Part shown: piece after piece, positions 1 to 6,074 of the stretch
How positions within the stretch are numbered: the stretch's first letter is position 1
Layout: the number at the start of each line of letters is the position of its first letter
Assembly (NCBI GenBank): GCA_021736965.1
Contig: JAIPEV010000110.1
Coordinates: 1-6,082, forward strand
Length of the DNA: 6,082 nucleotides
Reading direction: 5' to 3'
Source: Halanaerobiales bacterium
GTDB lineage: Bacteria; Bacillota; Halanaerobiia; Halanaerobiales; M55B127
Translations under genes and position numbers: made by a program
The notes under the pieces: generated by a model
The model's input: only the letters and a program-made list of their open reading frames with translations
What the model was told of the DNA's origin: nothing
The model's database searches: none

Positions 1-1010
1 ATGATTTTTTAGTCTTTATTGATGAATCACATATGACAGTCCCTCAGATCGGTGGAATGTATGCTGGAGACAGGTCACGCAAGGAAAAATTAGTTGAATA
101 TGGTTTTAGACTTCCTTCAGCCTTGGATAATAGGCCATTAAACTTTGATGAGTTTGAAAAAGTAATACCTCAGGCCCTGTATGTATCTGCAACTCCTGGT
201 CCATATGAATATGAACACAGCCAACAGATTGTTGAACAGATAATTAGGCCAACAGGATTAATAGATCCTGAAATTGAGGTTAAACCTATTGAAGGTCAAA
301 TTGATGATCTTTTAGAAGAAATACGAAAGGTTGTTAATCGAAACGAAAAGATTTTGGTTACAACTTTAACAAAGAGAATGTCAGAAGATTTAACAGAGTA
401 CTTAGCTGAAGCAGGAGTTCGTGTAAGGTATTTACACTCTGATATAGATACCTTAGAAAGATCTGAAATAATTAGAGATCTAAGACTTGATAAGTTTGAT
501 GTATTAATTGGGATCAATCTTCTAAGAGAGGGTCTTGATATACCAGAAGTATCTCTAGTTGCTATATTAGATGCTGATAAAGAAGGATTTTTAAGGGCTG
601 AGAGGCCATTGATTCAGACAATTGGTAGAGCCGCCCGTAATGTGAACGGGAAAGTTATAATGTATGCAGATCGAGTTACAGATTCAATGCAGAAGGCAAT
701 AGGTGAAACTGAAAGACGAAGAGGTATTCAAAGAGAATATAATATCAAAAATAAGATTGATCCTCAAACTATAAAAAAACCGGTCAGAAAGGTAGTTAGA
801 CCTGAACAACTTGTAATAAATGATGGGAAAGTAAAAAAATATAATGAAGATCAAGAAAATTTAAAGAATTTATCTAAAATAGAACTACAAAATATTATGA
901 TAGAACTAAAAGAAGAGATGGAAGAAGTTGCCTCAAATTTGGAATTTGAAATTGCAGCTCAGATTAGAGATGAAATAAAAGAGATTAAAGATGAATTAAA
1001 AAGTAGATGA
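1..1010 (+). CDS. uvrB: UvrB, excinuclease ABC subunit B (5'-truncated by window edge)
   Basis: UvrB is the damage-verifying, helicase-like subunit of the UvrABC excinuclease; UvrA loads it onto DNA and it recruits UvrC. The frame is open to the left edge: bases 3-32 read DFLVFIDESH, which includes the motif II (Walker B) DESH box, so the ATG at 33 is internal (Met where most UvrBs have Val). About 335 residues are visible of a family length near 660. Numbering from that Met, motif III is VSATPG (51-56), the VTTLTKRMSEDL segment is 109-120, LLREGLDIPEV is 163-173, and motif VI QTIGRAAR is 195-202 with both arginine-finger candidates R199 and R202. The C-terminal UVR domain, the UvrC-contacting helical hairpin, spans about 283-323 (EFEIAAQIRDEI core). 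The stop TGA at 1008-1010 overlaps the uvrA ribosome site, so the two genes form an operon. No disruption is seen in the visible part. Confidence 0.97.
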   Translation, partial: DFLVFIDESHMTVPQIGGMYAGDRSRKEKLVEYGFRLPSALDNRPLNFDEFEKVIPQALYVSATPGPYEYEHSQQIVEQIIRPTGLIDPEIEVKPIEGQIDDLLEEIRKVVNRNEKILVTTLTKRMSEDLTEYLAEAGVRVRYLHSDIDTLERSEIIRDLRLDKFDVLIGINLLREGLDIPEVSLVAILDADKEGFLRAERPLIQTIGRAARNVNGKVIMYADRVTDSMQKAIGETERRRGIQREYNIKNKIDPQTIKKPVRKVVRPEQLVINDGKVKKYNEDQENLKNLSKIELQNIMIELKEEMEEVASNLEFEIAAQIRDEIKEIKDELKSR

Positions 1011-1015
1011 GGTGA
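1009..1015 (+). promoter_or_regulatory. Ribosome binding site of uvrA, overlapping the uvrB stop
   Basis: GAGGTGA lies 6 bases before the TTG at 1022 and shares bases with the uvrB TGA stop. It decides the uvrA start: TGA at 1013-1015 is in the uvrA frame, so the gene cannot begin further upstream, and TTG is the first usual start codon after it. The overlap with the stop suggests that ribosomes ending uvrB can re-initiate on uvrA (translational coupling; inference). Confidence 0.85.
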
Positions 1016-1021
1016 TTTATT

Positions 1022-3841
1022 TTGGGCAGAAAAAAAATTATTGTTAAAGGTGCCAAAGAACATAACTTAAAAAATATAGATGTTGAGATTCCCAGAGATA
1101 AATTAGTTGTAGTTACTGGACTAAGTGGTTCAGGGAAGTCATCACTGGCTTTTGATACAATATATGCAGAAGGGCAAAGAAGATATGTGGAATCACTGTC
1201 TTCTTATGCAAGACAGTTTTTAGGACAGATGGAAAAACCAAAAGTTGAATATATTGAAGGTTTATCTCCTGCAATTTCAATAGATCAGAAATCAACAAGT
1301 AAAAATCCCCGTTCGACTGTAGGTACTGTAACAGAGATTTACGATTACTTAAGACTTTTATATGCGAGAGTAGGAATTCCTCATTGCCCGGTATGTGGGG
1401 AGGAAATTAGTTCACAGACTTTAGATGAAATAGTTGATCAGGTTTTAGAACTTAAAGCAAGAACAAAAATTCAGATCCTTGCTCCGGTTATTAGAGGTAG
1501 AAAAGGTGAACACGAACAGGTATTCGCACAGGCAAGAAGAGATGGTTTTATAAGGGTAAGAGTAGATGGTAAAGATTATTTAGTAGATGATGAGATTAGT
1601 CTTGATAAGAACAAAAAACATGATATTGAAGTAATAGTTGATCGGATTATTATTAAAGAAGGAATTAGAGAAAGACTAGCAGATTCAGTAGAAACTGCTT
1701 TAGAATATGCAGATGGGCTTATATATATAGACATAATTGGAAAAGAAACTTTAACCTTTAGTGAAAAGTATGCCTGTAATCAACATGGGTTTAACTTAGA
1801 AGAACTATCTCCTAGGATGTTTTCTTTTAACAGTCCCTATGGGGCCTGTGAAAACTGTGATGGGCTGGGAATTAAAAAGGAGTTTGATCCTAACTTAATA
1901 CTTGATAAAGATAGATCTATAAAAGATGGTGGTATAGTCCCCTGGCGTAATTCTAGCAGTAAATATTACCCAACTATATTAAAGGCATTAGCTAAAGAGT
2001 ATGACTTTAGTTTAGCTACTCCTATCAAGAAGTTAAGTGATCAGATACAGGATGTTTTAATTAATGGTTCAGATCGTACATTATCTTTTCCTTATACAAA
2101 TAGATATGGTAAAACTAGACAACAAAATACAGAGTTTAAAGGTGTAATCAACTATTTAAAAAGAAGATTAAAAAGATCAGATTCTGCTAGCTCACACAGT
2201 AGAGTAGAAAAGTATATGAGTGAAGATCACTGTAAGGAATGTCAAGGTAAAAAACTCAAACCCGGAGTACTTGCGATTACTGTTGGAGATTTATCGATCT
2301 CTGATTTTACAGAAATGAACATCGATGAAGCATTGGACTTTATTGGAAAGTTGAAGTTAAGTAAAAGACAAAAGTTTATTAGTTCTGAAATCGTAAAAGA
2401 AATTAAAAGCAGACTACAGTTTATGGTTAATGTAGGTTTAGATTATTTAACTCTCAATAGATCTGCTGTTACTTTATCTGGGGGTGAAGCTCAACGAATT
2501 AGACTTGCTACTCAGATTGGGTCAGGTCTAGTTGGTGTACTTTATATATTAGATGAACCTAGTATAGGATTACATCATCGAGATAATCAGAGATTAATCG
2601 ATACTTTAAAACATATAAGAGATCTTGGTAATACAGTCATTGTAGTTGAACATGATGAAGATACAATTAAAACAGCTGATCATATAATAGACATTGGGCC
2701 TGGAGCAGGCAAACATGGAGGAAATATTGTAGTTCAAGGTAACTTAAAAAAGGTAATAAACTGTGACAAATCTTTAACTGGGAAGTATCTTAATGGAGAT
2801 AAAAAAATACCTGTTCCTGAAAAAAGATATAAGCCAAATGGTAAGTTCCTTAAGATAAAGGGTGCAAGGCAGTTTAACTTAAAAAATATAGATGTAGAGA
2901 TTCCTCTGGGTACTTTTACCTGTATAACTGGTGTTTCTGGCTCAGGTAAGTCGACATTGATCAATACAATTTTAAAAAGGAAATTAATGCAAAAATTATA
3001 TGATTCAACTGACCACCCTGGTGATCATGATAGTATTGAGGGGATGGAATATATTGATAAGGTAATTAATATTGATCAATCTCCAATTGGACGGACACCA
3101 CGTTCTAATCCCGCCACCTATACTAAGGTATTTAACTATATCAGAGATCTTTTTGCTGAAACGCCTGAGGCACGTAGAAGGGGTTATGACAAAGGAAGGT
3201 TTAGTTTTAATGTAAAAGGTGGTAGATGTGAAGCTTGTAAGGGTCAGGGAATAAATAAAATACAGATGCACTTTTTAGCAGATATCTATGTACCCTGTGA
3301 AGTATGTGGTGGTAAAAGATATAATAAAGAGACACTCGAAATAAAGTATAAAGGAAAGACTATTTCTGATGTTCTCGACATGACAGTAGAAGAGGCCTTA
3401 CATTTTTTTGATAAGATTCCTCCCTTAAAGAGGAGACTACAGACTATTTATGATGTAGGTTTAAGTTATATCAAACTTGGCCAACCTGCTACAACTTTAT
3501 CAGGTGGAGAAGCTCAAAGAGTTAAAATATCAACTGAACTCGGTAAAAGAAGTACTGGAAGTACGGTTTATCTTCTTGATGAACCTACAACAGGACTTCA
3601 TTTTGCTGATATTAAAAAACTATTAGAGGTATTACACAGGTTAAGAGAAGGTGGTAATACAGTTATTGTAATTGAACATAATCTTGATGTAATAAAATCT
3701 GCTGACTACCTTATTGATCTTGGTCCAGAAGGGGGAGATAAGGGAGGAGAGGTTTTAGTAAGCGGTTCTCCTGAAGAGGTTGCACAAGCAGAAAATTCAT
3801 ATACAGGGAAGTTTTTAAAGGATGTTTTAAATCAAAATTGA
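1022..3841 (+). CDS. uvrA: UvrA, excinuclease ABC subunit A (DNA damage-recognition ATPase)
   Basis: UvrA is the dimeric ABC-type ATPase that scans DNA for bulky lesions and loads UvrB. Length is 939 residues, normal for the family. It has two ABC modules. Module I has Walker A GLSGSGKS (33-40), signature LSGGE (485-489), Walker B LYILDEPS (507-514) and EH switch at 543-544. Module II has Walker A GVSGSGKST (637-645), LSGGE (826-830), LLDEPTTG (851-858) and EH at 885-886. Zinc ligands are all present: C122/C125 with C404/C407, C252-x2-H255 with C276-x2-C279, and C736-x2-C739-x19-C759-x2-C762, the module II finger tied to damage sensing. The UvrB-binding insertion occupies roughly 130-245. The TTG start is supported by the GAGGTGA site and by the family N-terminus (IIVKGAKEHNLKNI begins at once). 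It lies 11 bases after uvrB, in the same operon. No missing key residue was seen. Confidence 0.98.
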   Translation: MGRKKIIVKGAKEHNLKNIDVEIPRDKLVVVTGLSGSGKSSLAFDTIYAEGQRRYVESLSSYARQFLGQMEKPKVEYIEGLSPAISIDQKSTSKNPRSTVGTVTEIYDYLRLLYARVGIPHCPVCGEEISSQTLDEIVDQVLELKARTKIQILAPVIRGRKGEHEQVFAQARRDGFIRVRVDGKDYLVDDEISLDKNKKHDIEVIVDRIIIKEGIRERLADSVETALEYADGLIYIDIIGKETLTFSEKYACNQHGFNLEELSPRMFSFNSPYGACENCDGLGIKKEFDPNLILDKDRSIKDGGIVPWRNSSSKYYPTILKALAKEYDFSLATPIKKLSDQIQDVLINGSDRTLSFPYTNRYGKTRQQNTEFKGVINYLKRRLKRSDSASSHSRVEKYMSEDHCKECQGKKLKPGVLAITVGDLSISDFTEMNIDEALDFIGKLKLSKRQKFISSEIVKEIKSRLQFMVNVGLDYLTLNRSAVTLSGGEAQRIRLATQIGSGLVGVLYILDEPSIGLHHRDNQRLIDTLKHIRDLGNTVIVVEHDEDTIKTADHIIDIGPGAGKHGGNIVVQGNLKKVINCDKSLTGKYLNGDKKIPVPEKRYKPNGKFLKIKGARQFNLKNIDVEIPLGTFTCITGVSGSGKSTLINTILKRKLMQKLYDSTDHPGDHDSIEGMEYIDKVINIDQSPIGRTPRSNPATYTKVFNYIRDLFAETPEARRRGYDKGRFSFNVKGGRCEACKGQGINKIQMHFLADIYVPCEVCGGKRYNKETLEIKYKGKTISDVLDMTVEEALHFFDKIPPLKRRLQTIYDVGLSYIKLGQPATTLSGGEAQRVKISTELGKRSTGSTVYLLDEPTTGLHFADIKKLLEVLHRLREGGNTVIVIEHNLDVIKSADYLIDLGPEGGDKGGEVLVSGSPEEVAQAENSYTGKFLKDVLNQN
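1063..1092 (+). repeat. Direct repeat copy 1 inside uvrA (module I)
   Basis: These 30 bases match 2875-2904 with a single mismatch (T1084 versus A2896, a synonymous GTT/GTA valine change). Both copies encode NLKNIDVEIP just before the Walker A loop of an ABC module. The protein-level repeat is the ancient internal duplication of UvrA; the near-identity at DNA level is closer than the surrounding sequence, where the two modules have diverged. Confidence 0.85.
2875..2904 (+). repeat. Direct repeat copy 2 inside uvrA (module II)
   Basis: Partner of the copy at 1063-1092, 1812 bases downstream and in the same frame, encoding residues 619-628 of UvrA. The first 21 bases are identical, then one mismatch, then 8 identical bases. 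Recombination between the copies would delete module I in frame. Confidence 0.85.
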
Positions 3842-3881
3842 TCCAGACAATTTCTCCTAGCTAATTAAAAAGAAGATAAAA

Positions 3882-3958
3882 AAAGAGCATATTAAATACA
3901 AATTTGTACTCAGTACAATCTTTAATTAGATTTATACTTTCTTACTTGCATGCTCTTT
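3882..3958 (+). terminator. Inverted repeat after uvrA, possible weak terminator
   Basis: AAAGAGCAT (3882-3890) pairs perfectly with ATGCTCTTT (3950-3958), starting 41 bases after the uvrA stop. An A-tract precedes the left arm, and the right arm runs into TTTATT. The 59-base interior can fold further: ATTAAA (3891-3896) with TTTAAT (3921-3926), and the palindrome at 3904-3918. As a Rho-independent terminator it is poor, since the loop is long, only four GC pairs are present and the T-run is broken. It could instead be a remnant of a small palindromic element or an mRNA 3'-end stabiliser. Confidence 0.35.
3904..3918. promoter_or_regulatory. 15-base palindrome TTGTACTCAGTACAA, possible operator
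   Basis: Two perfect 7-base arms (TTGTACT / AGTACAA) flank a central C. Odd-length dyads of this size are typical binding sites for dimeric regulators, but I cannot assign a regulator family. It also works as a 6-bp hairpin with a TCA loop inside the larger inverted repeat, so it may be purely structural. It lies about 160 bases upstream of the best uvrC promoter candidate, which is far for a simple repressor site. Confidence 0.35.
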
Positions 3959-4061
3959 ATTCAATAGTTTTTATAGTTATAATTAAACTTAAACTAGTAT
4001 TGTAATCTTAACTATCAATCATATATTATAAAAAAGTTAGTTGTATTTTTTTATATTTAGA

Positions 4062-4090
4062 TTGCTTTTATATTAATTGGATAGTATATA
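4062..4090 (+). promoter_or_regulatory. Candidate promoter for uvrC
   Basis: TTGCTT (4062-4067) and TATATA (4085-4090) are 17 bases apart; TATAAA at 4087-4092 is an alternative -10 with 19-base spacing. The -35 matches consensus at only three positions, and AT-rich sequence gives many such matches. A start near 4097 would give a leader of roughly 110 bases containing the Shine-Dalgarno and the full inverted repeat. The separate leader suggests uvrC has its own promoter, but read-through from uvrBA is possible. Confidence 0.3.
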
Positions 4091-4130
4091 AATGGATATT
4101 TAAAGAATATATCAGTATTATATATAAAAC

Positions 4131-4138
4131 AGGAGGTG
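4131..4138 (+). promoter_or_regulatory. Perfect Shine-Dalgarno AGGAGGTG far upstream of uvrC
   Basis: AGGAGGTG is the full anti-16S complement, yet no usable start codon follows at normal distance: GTG at 4136 is followed by TAA, and CTG at 4143 by TAG. The next real gene start in line is uvrC at 4210, 71 bases beyond. The bases 4-12 before the uvrC ATG hold no purine-rich site; the nearest, GGAG at 4187-4190, has a 19-base spacer. This site is therefore probably the uvrC ribosome site, brought close by folding, or a site separated from uvrC by an insertion. Confidence 0.6.
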
Positions 4139-4208
4139 TAAACTGTAGTAACTTTTCTTCACCTAAATTGAAGATAAGATTTAGATGGAGTTTCTTTACT
4201 ACATTTTA
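4139..4208 (+). promoter_or_regulatory. Foldable uvrC leader: long inverted repeat between Shine-Dalgarno and ATG
   Basis: The outer stem pairs 4139-4151 (TAAACTGTAGTAA) with 4196-4208 (TTACTACATTTTA): 12 of 13 positions pair, with a C4143/T4204 mismatch. Directly stacked inside is a second stem, 4152-4161 (CTTTTCTTCA) with 4169-4178 (TGAAGATAAG): 9 of 10 pair around a 7-base loop. Bases 4179-4195 remain single-stranded on the 3' side. The outer stem starts one base after the Shine-Dalgarno and ends one base before the ATG. Fully closed it leaves 1 base between them; with only the upper 8 pairs closed it leaves 11. Weak AT pairs and base composition mean that some of this could be chance. Confidence 0.5.
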
Positions 4209-4217
4209 GATGAATAA
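4185..4217 (+). other. 10-codon mini-ORF overlapping the uvrC start (doubtful)
   Basis: ATG at 4185 opens MEFLYYILDE and stops at TAA 4215-4217, overlapping the first 8 bases of uvrC in another frame. Its start shares the 8-base context TTTAGATG with the uvrC start (4180-4187 and 4205-4212). It has no good ribosome site: only AAG-rich bases precede it. It could couple translation to uvrC, but in AT-rich DNA such a short frame is easily accidental. Confidence 0.15.
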
Positions 4218-6036
4218 TTATCTTGAAGAACAGATAAAACAAATTCCAGATAAGCCTGGGGTATATTTGATGAAGGATAATTTGGGTGAAATCATCTATG
4301 TAGGTAAAGCAAGTTCACTTAAAAAAAGGATTCGTTCCTATTTCAGAAAAGGGAATCGAAGTTATAAGACTTCAATTATGATCGATTACATTGATGATTT
4401 TGACTATATAGTAACTGACAGTGAAATGGAAGCCTTTATTTTAGAGGCTAACTTAATAAAAAAACATCAGCCGCAGTTTAATATTAGACTCAAGGATGAT
4501 AAGACATATCCATTTATAAAAATAACTATACAGGAAGATTTTCCTCGAATTAATAAAACACGTATTCTCAAAAAGGATGGAAGTAAGTATTTTGGTCCCT
4601 TTTCAGATGTTAATGCAATCTATAAGACGATTAAGATACTAAAAGATCTCTTTAAGTTAAGGAGTTGTAACTATGATATTAGTAAAGAAAAACAACTAGA
4701 AAGACCCTGTTTGAACTACTATATTGATAAATGTTTAGCTCCTTGTGTAGGGAAAATAAGTAGTGAGGAGTATCATAAACTGATCGATCAGGTGATTTTG
4801 TTTTTATCTGGCAGACAAAAATTTTTAATTAATAAGATAAAAAAAGAAATGAATAAAGCAGCTCAGGAACAGAACTTTGAAAAAGCAGCTCGTTATCGTG
4901 ATGCTGTTAAGGCAGTGAAAGAAATATCTAGGCAGCAGAAGGTTATGTCAGAAGATGATATTGACCGTGACATAATAGCCATTATAGAAGATGATCTTTA
5001 CTGTGTTCAGCTCTTGTTAGTTAAGAATGGTAAACTTATAGGGCAGGAATATTTCATAGTTGAAACCTTTGAAAAAAAGAGCTTAAAAGATGTAATGTCA
5101 TCATTTTTACAACAGTATTATGAACAGGCTGCTCAACTCCCGGATGAAATTCTATTAAACACTGAGATCAATAATAAAAAAATCTTATTAAATCGACTAA
5201 AACAGCTTAAAGAAAAAACTGTCAAAGTCAAACTGCCTATCAAGGGTAATAAAAAAAGACTTGTTGAGATGGCAGAAAAGAATGCTAAACAGAACCTAAA
5301 AAAAGAACGCATAAAAAGAAAATACGAGAACAAAAGAACTGTTGAAGCTGTCAAAAAATTAGCTGAATATTTAAATGTAGATATTCTCCCATCACATATA
5401 GAAGGATTTGATATTTCAAATATCCAGGGTACTGATCCGGTTGCTTCTATGGTGGTTTTTAAGGATGGTAGGAGATCTAAAAGTGATTACAGACGGTTCA
5501 AAATTAGACACAAAGAAGGTCCTGATGACTATCAAATGATGAGAGAAGTAATTAAAAGGAGATATCAAAGGGTACTTAAAGAAGATAAGAAATTACCGGA
5601 TTTGATATTAATTGATGGTGGAAAAGGACAGTTAAATGCAGCCGTAGAGGTATTAAAAAAATTAAATCTAGAGCATCTTAATATTATAGGTCTTGCTAAA
5701 AGAGAAGAAGAAGTATTTATTAAAAATAGAAAAGGTGCAATAAATATCCCAAAAGATTCGACTGCTCTCCATTTACTTCAAAGGGTTAGAGATGAAGCAC
5801 ACAGATTTGCAATTAACTACCACAGAAAACTAAGATCAAGGCGAATTACTTATTCAATGTTAGAGAGGATTCCCAAGATAGGTCCTAAAAGAAAGAGAGC
5901 TCTTCTAAGTTACTTTGGCTCACTGGCAAAGATCAAAGATGCTTCAAAAAAAGAGTTAATGGAAGTAGAAGGCATTAGCAAAAATTTAGCTCAAAGTATA
6001 AAAGAATATCTCAAGGATCACACCAGAAGTTTCTAA
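4210..6036 (+). CDS. uvrC: UvrC, excinuclease ABC subunit C (dual-incision nuclease)
   Basis: UvrC joins the UvrB-DNA complex and makes both cuts around the lesion. Length is 608 residues, normal for the family. The GIY-YIG nuclease (about 14-95, 3' cut) has G17-V-Y19, Y30-V-G32, K33, R40 and the metal-binding glutamate, probably E79 in LEANLIK. Cysteines C153, C167, C175 and C179 match in spacing those proposed to hold a [4Fe-4S] cluster in E. coli UvrC. A UVR domain (about 205-240, FEKAARYRDAV core) contacts UvrB. The RNase H-like domain (5' cut) has D401 (GFDISN), D440 (DDY), D469 (LIDGGKGQ) and H531 (DEAHRF). Two helix-hairpin-helix motifs (about 552-601) end the protein. ATG 4210 is the only sensible start, because TAG immediately precedes it in frame and the N-terminus fits the family. 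The ribosome site is unusual (see 4131-4138). Confidence 0.98.
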   Translation: MNNYLEEQIKQIPDKPGVYLMKDNLGEIIYVGKASSLKKRIRSYFRKGNRSYKTSIMIDYIDDFDYIVTDSEMEAFILEANLIKKHQPQFNIRLKDDKTYPFIKITIQEDFPRINKTRILKKDGSKYFGPFSDVNAIYKTIKILKDLFKLRSCNYDISKEKQLERPCLNYYIDKCLAPCVGKISSEEYHKLIDQVILFLSGRQKFLINKIKKEMNKAAQEQNFEKAARYRDAVKAVKEISRQQKVMSEDDIDRDIIAIIEDDLYCVQLLLVKNGKLIGQEYFIVETFEKKSLKDVMSSFLQQYYEQAAQLPDEILLNTEINNKKILLNRLKQLKEKTVKVKLPIKGNKKRLVEMAEKNAKQNLKKERIKRKYENKRTVEAVKKLAEYLNVDILPSHIEGFDISNIQGTDPVASMVVFKDGRRSKSDYRRFKIRHKEGPDDYQMMREVIKRRYQRVLKEDKKLPDLILIDGGKGQLNAAVEVLKKLNLEHLNIIGLAKREEEVFIKNRKGAINIPKDSTALHLLQRVRDEAHRFAINYHRKLRSRRITYSMLERIPKIGPKRKRALLSYFGSLAKIKDASKKELMEVEGISKNLAQSIKEYLKDHTRSF

Positions 6037-6045
6037 TAATTAATT

Positions 6046-6074
6046 TTGACAATTGGAAGTGTGAAATATATAAT
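6046..6074 (+). promoter_or_regulatory. Full-consensus vegetative sigma factor promoter downstream of uvrC
   Basis: TTGACA (6046-6051), a 17-base spacer and TATAAT (6069-6074) match the sigma70/sigmaA consensus at all 12 positions with ideal spacing. It starts 9 bases after the uvrC stop and points right, so transcription would begin around 6081, at the window edge. No terminator is visible between uvrC and this promoter. The target gene is outside the window and unknown; such strong promoters often serve stable RNA or highly expressed genes. Confidence 0.75.

Larger units (their letters stand above)
3842..4209 (+). other. Intergenic region between uvrA and uvrC (368 bases, no supported gene)
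   Basis: Very AT-rich, with no start codon leading to more than a few codons on the + strand. Left to right it holds an inverted repeat (3882-3958) around a 15-base palindrome (3904-3918), a perfect TATAAT at 3978-3983 without a convincing -35 partner, AT-rich promoter-like sequence (about 4041-4128), a perfect Shine-Dalgarno (4131-4138) and a foldable leader up to the uvrC ATG. I looked for a Firmicute LexA/DinR-type box (GAAC-N4-GTTC) and found none, so SOS control of uvrC is not indicated here. I recognise no known riboswitch class. Confidence 0.8.

Noticed and set aside
33..35. ATG at 33 as the start of uvrB
   Set aside because: The frame is open to the left edge and encodes the family's DESH box just before it, so this Met is internal and the gene is cut by the window.
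296..517. Minus-strand open frames inside the genes (296-517, 1113-1298, 2734-2964, 3005-3271, 5133-5354)
   Set aside because: Each lies antisense within a strongly conserved Uvr coding region, has no family resemblance I can see, and is explained by the codon bias of the real gene.
3882..3958. A tRNA-sized (77-base) segment closed by a perfect end stem
   Set aside because: The end stem is 9 pairs rather than 7, there is no TTC-type T-arm, no recognisable D-arm and no anticodon arm.
3978..3983. Perfect TATAAT as the uvrC promoter
   Set aside because: No TTG-type hexamer lies 16-18 bases upstream and there is no TG extension. A single hexamer match is expected by chance in this composition.
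4187..4190. GGAG as an ordinary uvrC ribosome site
   Set aside because: A 19-base spacer is well beyond the usual 5-10 bases and the motif is short, so it is at best a minor contributor compared with AGGAGGTG.
4012..4209. A stop-free stretch of about 65 codons in the uvrC frame, ending in TAG directly before the uvrC ATG
   Set aside because: It has no ATG or GTG and only a late TTG without a ribosome site. Its translation is the low-complexity mix expected of AT-rich noncoding DNA. Family alignment puts the UvrC N-terminus at 4210, so it is not a broken 5' extension.
3842..4209. LexA/SOS box for uvrC
   Set aside because: I found no GAAC-N4-GTTC or close variant in the gap. The dyad at 3904-3918 has a different core and spacing. 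A uvrBA promoter box would lie outside the window.
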